DNA from: Methanomassiliicoccales archaeon
GTDB lineage: Archaea > Thermoplasmatota > Thermoplasmata > Methanomassiliicoccales > JACIVX01
Assembly: GCA_014361295.1 (NCBI GenBank)
Contig: JACIVX010000001.1
Location: forward strand, 1,272,293 to 1,336,292
Reading direction: 5' to 3'
Length of the DNA stretch: 64,000 nt
Under the pieces are notes generated by a model. That model was not told the DNA's origin. It ran no database searches and saw nothing but the letters and a program-made list of their open reading frames with translations. How positions within the stretch are numbered: position 1 is the first letter of the stretch; each line of letters opens with the position of its first letter. The position numbers were made by a program, and so were the translations under genes. This document shows positions 57,256-64,000 of the stretch, piece by piece.

Positions 57256-58170
57256 CTAAATCAATCTTGTTCCAATCAGGCCTATCAGCAGCATAATGAA
57301 GCTGTGCCTCATTCCATTCGTAATTCTACCGTCTTGTAGCACTCCCGCGAGAATTCCATCGCCGAAGGCATGGATGACAACTGCGATGACAAAAATGAGC
57401 TGGATCTGCGGTATCACATCTGCCTTGATCGTTGCTGGCATGTTGGTAATGCCCGCTTGCTCAGCTCCCTCGGCAACCTGTCGGCCGGCTTCCGCCATTT
57501 TCGGAAGAAATGTTGAATTGAGGATAAAGATCGTTGCGATGAAGACTGCAAAGGCGATATATGTTACAACCATGTATGTCGACATCGCAATTTTCCGCTC
57601 GTTTTCGTTTAACATAGTCTCTCTGGCATCGTGAGCAACCATTGTGAGGACATCAGCAACGCTCCCACCGGCGTCATTTGCTTTGATGATGATAGACATC
57701 ATTCTGTTAACCAGTGGTGTATTGACCCTTTCAGCAAACAATCTCATCGCATCTGCTGCAGGCACTCCCCATTCGATCTGTGCTGCCATTCTTTTGATCT
57801 CGGGCGTGAGCTTTCCATATCGACCACCAGACGCTGCCTTTACAGCTTCTGCGAGTGTCATTCCGAAGCGGCCAGCTTCTGCAACATCTCTGAGAAAGTC
57901 TGGAAGTCTTGATTCGATGTCCTTGATCTGTTTGTGTTTGTAGGTTGTATAGAATCCGTATGGACCAGTGATCGCCATCAATCCGATTGCTACGAAATCA
58001 ATCCATTCTAATCCCGTCTTGAGTCCACCGATCGCATCGAGGAAACCGATGAAGAAGAAAATCACCATGAAAACAGCACCGATGACGAGGATCGTCTTGG
58101 AGAGGTCCCTCTTTTTCACGGTCAGCTGCTTAATATCGATGACGTCTTTCGCCTTCTTCTTATCAATCAT
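57256..58170 (-). CDS. Type II secretion F/TadC-like membrane platform protein, second copy
   Basis: The 304-residue protein has a GspF/TadC-type core: EAGRFGMTLAEAVKAASGGRYG, then AQIEWGVPAADAMRLFAER and NDAGGSVADVLTMVA, flanked by about 3-4 membrane segments near residues 28-75 and 200-300. It is half the size of usual archaeal FlaJ and lacks the second domain. It would pair with the neighbouring copy to make a full platform, as TadB and TadC do. Ten bp separate it from the downstream ATPase gene. Confidence 0.85.
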   Translation of the reverse strand: MIDKKKAKDVIDIKQLTVKKRDLSKTILVIGAVFMVIFFFIGFLDAIGGLKTGLEWIDFVAIGLMAITGPYGFYTTYKHKQIKDIESRLPDFLRDVAEAGRFGMTLAEAVKAASGGRYGKLTPEIKRMAAQIEWGVPAADAMRLFAERVNTPLVNRMMSIIIKANDAGGSVADVLTMVAHDARETMLNENERKIAMSTYMVVTYIAFAVFIATIFILNSTFLPKMAEAGRQVAEGAEQAGITNMPATIKADVIPQIQLIFVIAVVIHAFGDGILAGVLQDGRITNGMRHSFIMLLIGLIGTRLI

Positions 58171-58182
58171 TGGGCCCCCTCC

Positions 58183-59232
58183 TCAAATACTTGCCTCCTT
58201 CGTCATATTCCATATGTAAAAAATGAATCCAAACTGGGAAAGCGGAATCATGAGACCGACGACTATGTAAAGCAGCATAAGCGTTGATTCGGATCCACCA
58301 CCTCCGCCTGGGACAATTGCCATGATCGCCATGATAACGACAAGGAAAAGCGGAAAGGCAACGACAACCGTTACGAACGACTCCGCCATTAGGCCGAGAT
58401 TTTCCAGCATTGATCTCATTTCAAGCTTTGCTTCCTTTTCGAACTGCTCGGCTTTCTGCAGGAAGTATGGCTTCAGCTGACCACCGGAAGTCGAAGTCGT
58501 GACAACGCCCTGTAAAAATTCCTGAAACTTTCTCGATGGTGTCCGCTGCGCTGCATTGCTGATTGCTGTAAGTATATCCATTCCGAGCAGTTCGGTGTCC
58601 CTCGTGATCCATTCTGCCTCATTCCTGATCTCGCCGTATATCGGCTGTCTCGATAATTCTTTGAAAATTACATCGACATTGACATCGGCCGACGCCATTG
58701 CAGATATGAAACTCATAGCTGGCCCGATTCTTTTATCGATATCCCTTGCTCTCCTTTTTGCAACGGACGCTGGCTGAGAGATGAGCATCACATAAGTCAG
58801 AAGTGGAGGAATCACGATCATTAAGACGGACACGAGGAGAACAAGCGCAGCATCAACGTGTAGGAAACTGAGTATTAATCCACCAAATAGAATTGATATC
58901 GCGGCAGATGCGATGCCTACAAGGATCGTTGTCATCCAGACATACGCTGTGTATTCCTCTGGTCGCATCTTCATATGCGCCTGGAGAAGAGCCTGCTCGA
59001 GTTTCGGATTCGGTTTTGCTTTCAACCTGACAAATGCACCCAAGGTACGCCAGCAAAATTGCTGGTATTTAGTAAGCTTGACGTACTCAGGAATAGCGCC
59101 CTTAGGTAGTTTCACCATATGGGGCCCTTTAATTTCCTCCTCCTCTTCCGCTCTTTTGGTTTTGAAGTAGAACTTCCTCATCGATTCGAGTCGTGCGAAG
59201 ATATCAGAGACTTCGGGCGCCAGCGTCCGCAC
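58183..59232 (-). CDS. Type II secretion F/TadC-like membrane platform protein, first copy
   Basis: The 349-residue protein has a short charged N terminus (KTKRAEEEEEIKGPHMV), two segments near 100-160, and the core motif RIGPAMSFISAMASADVNV with TAISNAAQRTPSRKFQEF. Membrane segments follow at about 285-345. It starts at GTG 59232, overlapping the upstream ATPase by 29 bp, so translation is coupled. With the next gene it probably forms the inner-membrane ring of the pilus. Confidence 0.85.
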   Translation of the reverse strand: MRTLAPEVSDIFARLESMRKFYFKTKRAEEEEEIKGPHMVKLPKGAIPEYVKLTKYQQFCWRTLGAFVRLKAKPNPKLEQALLQAHMKMRPEEYTAYVWMTTILVGIASAAISILFGGLILSFLHVDAALVLLVSVLMIVIPPLLTYVMLISQPASVAKRRARDIDKRIGPAMSFISAMASADVNVDVIFKELSRQPIYGEIRNEAEWITRDTELLGMDILTAISNAAQRTPSRKFQEFLQGVVTTSTSGGQLKPYFLQKAEQFEKEAKLEMRSMLENLGLMAESFVTVVVAFPLFLVVIMAIMAIVPGGGGGSESTLMLLYIVVGLMIPLSQFGFIFYIWNMTKEASI

Positions 59233-60988
59233 CTCCCTCGACCAATTCCCTTCTCACCCTTTTGATAGTTGCTTCTGGATCTTTATAATATGCATTGATC
59301 AGCGACCAGATTTTTCGGTGATCTGTGATATCTTTCATGACCATGTATTTGATGATATCGACCCTGCGATTGAACTCCTCGACCATCTCTTCATGCGTGA
59401 GGTTCTTCATTTCCATGATTTTATCAAAGAGAAAGCTATGTCCTTTGAAAACGAATTTGTCTGTTGCCTGATCCCATTCATAGACGGTATTGGTGATGAG
59501 CTCGTTTGTTTCTGGCTCGAATCCAACGATCTCGATGACCTGTTTGATTCTTCTCACGAGGTCCGTTCCCACCCTGGCATGCGTTTGAATGATGACATTC
59601 CTGAGCGCTGTTAGTAGGATTCTTGGGCAGTTGATCGGGGGATTTTCAAGTCTGTTGACCATTGATTTCACAGAATCGGCATGCATTGTCGAGTATGTAG
59701 TGTGTCCAGTTGCCATGGCCTGGAACATGATGTATGTCTCCTTGCCTCTCACCTCACCAACAATAATGTAGTTGGGTCGCTGTCTGAGTGAAGCTCTCAC
59801 AAGATCGTACATATCGATCTCGCCAGGTGCTTTGCCATCTGGTCCCCGCTCCCCAACACCACTTCTTGTCGTTCCGGGAACCCAGTTTTCATGAGGCAAA
59901 TTGATCTCTCTCGTATCTTCCATCGTGACGATCTTTGCGCCTGGAGGAATGAAAAGTGCGATTGCATTGAGTGTCGATGTCTTACCACTAGCGGTACCGC
60001 CAGCGATAATCGCAGATTCTCCATTTTCAACGCCAAGCCAGAAATATGCTACCATTTCAGGACTCGCAGTCCCATATTTGATAAGTTCAACAGGCGTGAA
60101 GGGCTTTTCCTTAAATCTGCGAATTGTAAAGGTCGAACCTCTTGTCGTAACTTCATTTGAATAAGTTGCCTGGACACGGTGTCCTTCGGGCGTCGTACCA
60201 TCGAGTATAGGAGTAGAAACCGATATTTGTTTTCCGCATCTCTGGCCCAGCCCAACGACATATGAGTTTAGGAATTCTTCGTTATCAAATTTAAGTGTCG
60301 TTTTAATACTTTCGTATTTTCTATGGAATAAGAAGATCGGGATACCGACGCCGTCACAAGAGATATCTTCGACATTTTCGTCTCTTATGAAAGGATCAAT
60401 CGGTCCGTAACCAACGAAATCTCTTGTAATATAATAACCAATCTTTTTCCTGGCGATCGGATCAATTTTGACGCCCCTGCTCTTAATGTATGATTCAACA
60501 CTTTCCATGAGGTATTCCTTCTTATCAAGGTCGGTGAATTTGTCCCATTCGTAACTTAGTGTCCTTCCGAGTGTGTCTTTGATGAGTTTGAGCAATTTCA
60601 CTTCCTTTTCGTTTAGCTTCGGCTCGATTGCCTCAAGAAGATATTCGCTCGTCCTTTTATCGAAAGTGACTCTGATGTAGCAATATGGTTCAACAACAGG
60701 ATAGATTTCGACGGTTTCGATATTTGGGTCATCAATCGGAGGAATCTCAGTGATGATCGACCCCCTTCCTCTTGACCACTCAATCCGTTGAGCAATTTCA
60801 CCTGCGGGCAGTCGGACGCGAGAGGCTCTCTTAGGGGCAACAGTCCTAAGGAATTTCAAATAAGAGTCTCTGATCTTTTCCCTTATCTTGACTTGTCCAT
60901 GGATTTCTGATACGAAGGTTTGCTCCGAGATTTCATCTTCGACCATCGAATCCGGTGCGTTTGATTTTTCGATTTTAGCTTCCTGCAT
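59204..60988 (-). CDS. Type II/IV secretion ATPase (first copy)
   Basis: The 594-residue protein has the N-terminal ISCDGVGIPIFL segment, Walker A GGTASGKTSTLNAI, MEDTREINLPHENW, the RQRPNYIIVGEVRGKE motif and MHADSVKSMVNRLENP, typical of archaeal pilus or archaellum motors. The C terminus is short. It is the first ATPase gene in the operon, directly downstream of the pilin-like gene. The two ATPases share layout but differ in the Walker A surroundings and loops, suggesting separate tasks such as extension and retraction, or two substrates. Confidence 0.9.
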   Translation of the reverse strand: MQEAKIEKSNAPDSMVEDEISEQTFVSEIHGQVKIREKIRDSYLKFLRTVAPKRASRVRLPAGEIAQRIEWSRGRGSIITEIPPIDDPNIETVEIYPVVEPYCYIRVTFDKRTSEYLLEAIEPKLNEKEVKLLKLIKDTLGRTLSYEWDKFTDLDKKEYLMESVESYIKSRGVKIDPIARKKIGYYITRDFVGYGPIDPFIRDENVEDISCDGVGIPIFLFHRKYESIKTTLKFDNEEFLNSYVVGLGQRCGKQISVSTPILDGTTPEGHRVQATYSNEVTTRGSTFTIRRFKEKPFTPVELIKYGTASPEMVAYFWLGVENGESAIIAGGTASGKTSTLNAIALFIPPGAKIVTMEDTREINLPHENWVPGTTRSGVGERGPDGKAPGEIDMYDLVRASLRQRPNYIIVGEVRGKETYIMFQAMATGHTTYSTMHADSVKSMVNRLENPPINCPRILLTALRNVIIQTHARVGTDLVRRIKQVIEIVGFEPETNELITNTVYEWDQATDKFVFKGHSFLFDKIMEMKNLTHEEMVEEFNRRVDIIKYMVMKDITDHRKIWSLINAYYKDPEATIKRVRRELVEGGADAGARSL

Positions 60989-61005
60989 TATGCCACCACT
61001 TCATC

Positions 61006-61941
61006 TCACACCTGGATCGAAATTTGCAAATATGCACGATCATACGTCAGCGACCTGGCATTCTTTACCTGAAATTTTATGTAATACAGGTCTTCCCCGA
61101 TGTTAACTTTATTCAGACTGTAGTCAACATCATCAGTAAGGCCTGATTTCGAGCAGAGTTCCTTAAGATACTGCTCCCATGCTTTTCCGTATTGGGTCAC
61201 CATCGTGATATTGACACCATAATCATTACCGTAGCCAACGGTGAAGCTCTGGGATTCGAAATAGATGAGATTGATATTGACTCCGATTGCTCCAGTTCCT
61301 CCTATTGTGACGTTCGACCCCATCATATCAATCTGAGTGATCACAATATTGACTCTGTTGTCTATCTTCTGCAAAAGAATACCGGGAAAAGCTCTTACAA
61401 CCTGACCGTCTGGCTGTTTGACGATGATTGCGCCATTCTCATACGCTACCCATTGCTGCACATAGTATCGGTTCGGCGCCCAAAGCTGAATGAGTCCTCC
61501 ACCGCTTTCGTTAAACTCAACTCTTTCTCCAGAAAGCGTGTAGTTGAATCTCATCGAAAAACCGGTGTTCGAACTACCAATCGGTGCATAAATCAGTTGT
61601 CCAGCAGTCGGAGATGCGAAAATCGGAATTCCTTCTGCTCCGAGGGTGATCGGAGAATACATCATGAACTCGGTTTCGCCTGTGATCTTTGCGCTCACGA
61701 TCATATTATCGATTCTGCCCTTAAGATCACCAAATTGATTGAGAACGATATTCATATGAGACCTTTCATTCGCCTGCATCCAAACTGGGATGTAGGAATT
61801 CGTGAAAAGTGAAAGAAATGTTAGGAAAACGAGCAGCGCCATGATCGTGCCGACAGTTGATGCCACAGCTTCCCTGTCGCGCTTCAAAAATCGTGATCTC
61901 CTAAGTTTGAGACAATCAGCTCCCTTGCGGGACTTACACAT
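61006..61941 (-). CDS. Pilin-like / secreted structural subunit
   Basis: The 311-residue protein has a basic N terminus ending in KRDREAV, then a hydrophobic stretch STVGTIMALLVFLTFLSLF, which matches a class III (prepilin-like) signal. The peptidase would cut near the charged-hydrophobic border. The body is beta-rich (Gly, Asn, Val, Thr) with several NxT/S sites. It lies at the head of the ATPase-platform operon, with 17 bp to the next gene, and is likely a pilin or minor subunit. No named family is claimed. Confidence 0.7.
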   Translation of the reverse strand: MCKSRKGADCLKLRRSRFLKRDREAVASTVGTIMALLVFLTFLSLFTNSYIPVWMQANERSHMNIVLNQFGDLKGRIDNMIVSAKITGETEFMMYSPITLGAEGIPIFASPTAGQLIYAPIGSSNTGFSMRFNYTLSGERVEFNESGGGLIQLWAPNRYYVQQWVAYENGAIIVKQPDGQVVRAFPGILLQKIDNRVNIVITQIDMMGSNVTIGGTGAIGVNINLIYFESQSFTVGYGNDYGVNITMVTQYGKAWEQYLKELCSKSGLTDDVDYSLNKVNIGEDLYYIKFQVKNARSLTYDRAYLQISIQV

Positions 61942-62300
61942 ATCCTCACCAAGCGCCAGATTCGATTTGAAAAAAGCTGCATATTACTATTTAAACATGT
62001 CGTGAATGCTGGCTTGTTTTGAGAATGAGCTCCTCGAACCCGATTGGGATCCGAGAGTCTGAAATTAAAATGGCTGTATGAGAGAATCTGATGTAATCCT
62101 CTTTGGTCTCGTGCGTGGATTGGCTGGAAGAATACCTTCTCGCAGTAATTAACTATTCGAACGGGCCGATGAGCTATCTGTCGGAACTTTTGTTCTCGCC
62201 TGAAAATTGCGTCTATTTTATTGTTCATCCCCGATCGATAGATCAAATCAAAGGTTGGGCAAAATTTATTACAGCCCTCTCCTTTTGGTGATAAAACAAC
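61942..62300. other. Intergenic region with promoters of the pilus operon and tRNA-Phe
   Basis: About 360 bp. On the minus strand an AT-rich stretch near 61975-61990 probably drives the pilus operon. CAAAATTTATTA at about 62259-62270 is the likely TATA box of tRNA-Phe, about 30 bp before it. No gene is seen. Confidence 0.5.
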
Positions 62301-62394
62301 GCCGCGGTAACTCAGCTGGGAGAGTGCAAGACTGAAGTTGCCCATCTGGAGATCAGAAATCTTGAAGTCGCTGGTTCAAATCCGGCCCGCGGCA
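62301..62394 (+). tRNA. tRNA-Phe (GAA) with a 21-nt intron
   Basis: GCCGCGG pairs with CCGCGGC. The D arm is ACTC...GAGT. The anticodon stem CAAGA (62327-62331) pairs with TCTTG (62360-62364), and the loop begins CTGAAG, giving GAA. TTGCCCATCTGGAGATCAGAA at 62338-62358 is inserted after position 37, the canonical archaeal intron site. CTGA (62332-62335) can pair with TCAG (62353-62356), consistent with a bulge-helix-bulge signal. The T arm is GCTGG/CCGGC. No CCA is encoded. A T-run follows. Discriminator A suits phenylalanine. Confidence 0.95.
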
Positions 62395-62492
62395 CTTTTT
62401 TGCTTTTATTTGCAAATCTAAAATAATAAAGCGACGAAACATCTATTAATCGAGTTTGACAATCGACTAGAAGAGATTTGGGAAGGACTAAA

Positions 62493-62924
62493 ATGATGCA
62501 AGTCAAAGGCTTTGAGGCGAATGGTATCGAGGCAAAGAGGTTTTCCAAGGTGGGGGAACGATTTGTAAATATAAGGATCGATCAAAACAGCAGCGTTACA
62601 CGAATATCGAAGGCTTCCGATGATGATACTGCATCGGTCGAATTCCGTTTCACGACAAATTACGCTGGTATTGGTTACATCAGGATCGAAGGGCAGGTCT
62701 TTCTCTCAGGGGACGCGGGCAATCTTGTTGATGAATGGACGAGAACTGGTTCGATGCCGGATGAGATTGCTAATATTGTTCATAACGTCATCGTTTCGAA
62801 CTGCATCCCCATCGCGCTTCTCGTGGCAAGGGATGTTCGTTTGCCCCCTCCAATTCCACTCCCAAAGATCAACATTCAAAGAAAAGGATCTCGCGGTCCT
62901 GGTGAGAGTGTCGAAGTTGCGTGA
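62493..62924 (+). CDS. Conserved archaeal hypothetical protein
   Basis: The 143-residue protein starts at ATG 62493 with GGAAGGA upstream. Features include VEFRFTTNYAGIGYIRIEG in the middle, DEIANIVHNVIVSNCIPIALL, and the C-terminal RLPPPIPLPKINI. The pattern looks like a conserved archaeal family of unknown function, but no name is assigned. It is soluble, with no membrane segment. It stands between tRNA-Phe and the convergent KaiC-like gene. Confidence 0.65.
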   Translation: MMQVKGFEANGIEAKRFSKVGERFVNIRIDQNSSVTRISKASDDDTASVEFRFTTNYAGIGYIRIEGQVFLSGDAGNLVDEWTRTGSMPDEIANIVHNVIVSNCIPIALLVARDVRLPPPIPLPKINIQRKGSRGPGESVEVA

Positions 62925-62956
62925 TCTCTTGGAAACTTACATCCAATGCACATTCT

Positions 62957-64000
62957 TTAGCGGATGTGTTCGAGTGCGAATGAACCAATGGTGAGGCCGT
63001 GCTTGCTCGCTGTGTAACGAATATAGGCCCTCGACTGCACTTCGCAGATGCCAATAACGGCGAAATACGTCCTCAGCTGATCGACTTTAAAGTCGATCAT
63101 CCCGTCCATGATCGATCCAAGCATTTGAATTTCCTGCTCACTGTGCATGCCCTTCTCGACGACATAGAGTGATACGGCCTTGTCTCTCTTCCTGCGACCG
63201 CAGAAGGGGCTGAGAAATCGAAACGCCGAGTTAATGTCTGAGTACGCAATGAGGGTTGATATTGTTCTGAAGGCAAGGCGGTAGTATTCATGTTTTTCCT
63301 TATACTCCTTTGTGATCTTTTCGACTGCATCCATGATCTTATCATGATCCGTTGGCTCTTCGATGTAGACCGTATACGGATCTACGGTCGTATCACCCAT
63401 GCTTCTTGAATACGAATCAACATACTTTACGAGTCCAAGACGTTCGTATTCTTCGTAGCCAGACAAAACAAACTTCATCTCTTCCCTGATATCGCTTGGC
63501 GTCTTGTCTGTGATAACCCATATCGCCGGTATGCCCTTTTTCAATCCCTCCGCGATAAACTGATTGACCATCACTTCTTTTCCAATGAACGGCGGTCCGT
63601 GAATCAGTACATTCGATCCGAATGGAATGCCACCGAGGAGAAGATCATCAAGGCGCGGATTTCCGGTCTTGACTTTGGCCTGTTGCATCTCAAGTGCACG
63701 TTGCTCCTCCCTCGCCGCAATTTCATCCTCTATGATGCCTTGTTCCCTTAAACGCAACTCTTCCATCTTCGCATTGAGGTATTTTTCTTTGGCTCTGAGC
63801 TCCTCCTCCTTTCTCTGAATTTCTGCTTTCAGATCCTCTAATCGTTTAACCATTTCATGTTCTTCGATGCTAGTCGTACTCTTCTTCGCCTCTTCGAATC
63901 TTCTCCTTTCTTCCGCTAATAATTTTTCTCTGTAGAGGATGTCTTCCTCCCTTCTAATCAGCTCTTCTTCCTTATAGGAGATCATTGACTTGATTTTTTG
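62957..64000 (-). CDS. KaiC-like ATPase with N-terminal coiled coil and degenerate Walker A
   Basis: The gene runs from an ATG at 63985, or further right beyond the edge because no stop separates it, down to 62957. Residues ~1-110 form a charged coiled coil. The RecA-like domain follows, starting GNPRLDDLLLGGIPFGSNVLIHGPP. The Walker A region reads GPPFIGKEV: the Thr/Ser after GK is Glu. KaiC-type motifs YVDSYSRSMGD and the late ISTLIAYSD are present. Without the Walker A hydroxyl, ATP hydrolysis may be lost. It may bind nucleotide or act as a signalling partner. Similar proteins occur at 46816 in this window. Confidence 0.75.
   Translation of the reverse strand, partial: QKIKSMISYKEEELIRREEDILYREKLLAEERRRFEEAKKSTTSIEEHEMVKRLEDLKAEIQRKEEELRAKEKYLNAKMEELRLREQGIIEDEIAAREEQRALEMQQAKVKTGNPRLDDLLLGGIPFGSNVLIHGPPFIGKEVMVNQFIAEGLKKGIPAIWVITDKTPSDIREEMKFVLSGYEEYERLGLVKYVDSYSRSMGDTTVDPYTVYIEEPTDHDKIMDAVEKITKEYKEKHEYYRLAFRTISTLIAYSDINSAFRFLSPFCGRRKRDKAVSLYVVEKGMHSEQEIQMLGSIMDGMIDFKVDQLRTYFAVIGICEVQSRAYIRYTASKHGLTIGSFALEHIR

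Noticed and set aside
60049-61812. Frames opposite the pilin and ATPase genes (for example 61192-61812)
   Set aside because: They are antisense shadows of well-supported genes.

Overview
The window is a chromosomal segment of an archaeon, most likely a euryarchaeon of the Thermoplasmatota (Thermoplasmata or a Methanomassiliicoccales-like lineage). The evidence is an archaeal information-processing set (MCM helicase, NMD3, Tsr3, a DUF424 protein, an Lhr helicase, an OGG1-type glycosylase), archaeal pilus/secretion machinery, Thi4 of the archaeal type, DUF835 and KaiC-like proteins, and bacterial-type DNA gyrase, which several euryarchaeal lineages have acquired. Genes commonly have GGAGGTGA-type ribosome binding sites and TATA-like AT-rich boxes. 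The lineage assignment is inference; no 16S gene is present.

Layout. 1-4.3 kb: the end of a Cas6-like gene, a leader and a CRISPR array of 33 apparently identical 37-bp repeats, then a tract of degenerate GTGTCGG repeats. 4.3-9.6 kb: accessory DNA with a nuclease-like protein, calcium-binding and secreted proteins, decayed genes, relic CRISPR repeats of a different type, a ferredoxin and an RDD membrane protein. 9.9-12.8 kb: an MFS transporter and a compact cassette of PadR regulator, 37-residue Cys-Cys protein and CxC permease, probably for a metalloid or metal. 13.1-15.0 kb: an AAA ATPase and a frameshifted remnant.

15.0-25 kb: tsr3, mcm (with a mini-intein), a DUF424 gene, nmd3, a CinA-like gene, an ABC exporter, two-subunit class I fumarase and a surface protein. 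25-38.6 kb: a 1790-residue Lhr helicase, thi4, an Fe-S/HTH regulator, base-excision-repair genes (OGG and endonuclease IV-like) and a remarkable protein carrying a bacterial DnaA AAA+ core joined to a DUF835 domain. 38.9-46.5 kb: tRNA-Thr with an apparent 14-nt D-loop insert, thiC, gyrB and gyrA (with a 436-residue intein whose endonuclease looks dead).

46.8-64 kb: a KaiC-like ATPase, zinc-ribbon/coiled-coil proteins, a 2073-residue surface protein, a five-gene type IV pilus or secretion operon with two ATPases and two membrane platform proteins, an intron-containing tRNA-Phe and a second KaiC-like protein with a degenerate Walker A that runs to the right edge.

The strongest candidate for something little described is the DnaA-DUF835 fusion at 36412-38568. 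Next are the metalloid-like cassette with its tiny Cys-Cys protein, the tRNA-Thr insert, and the secretion operon with paired motors.
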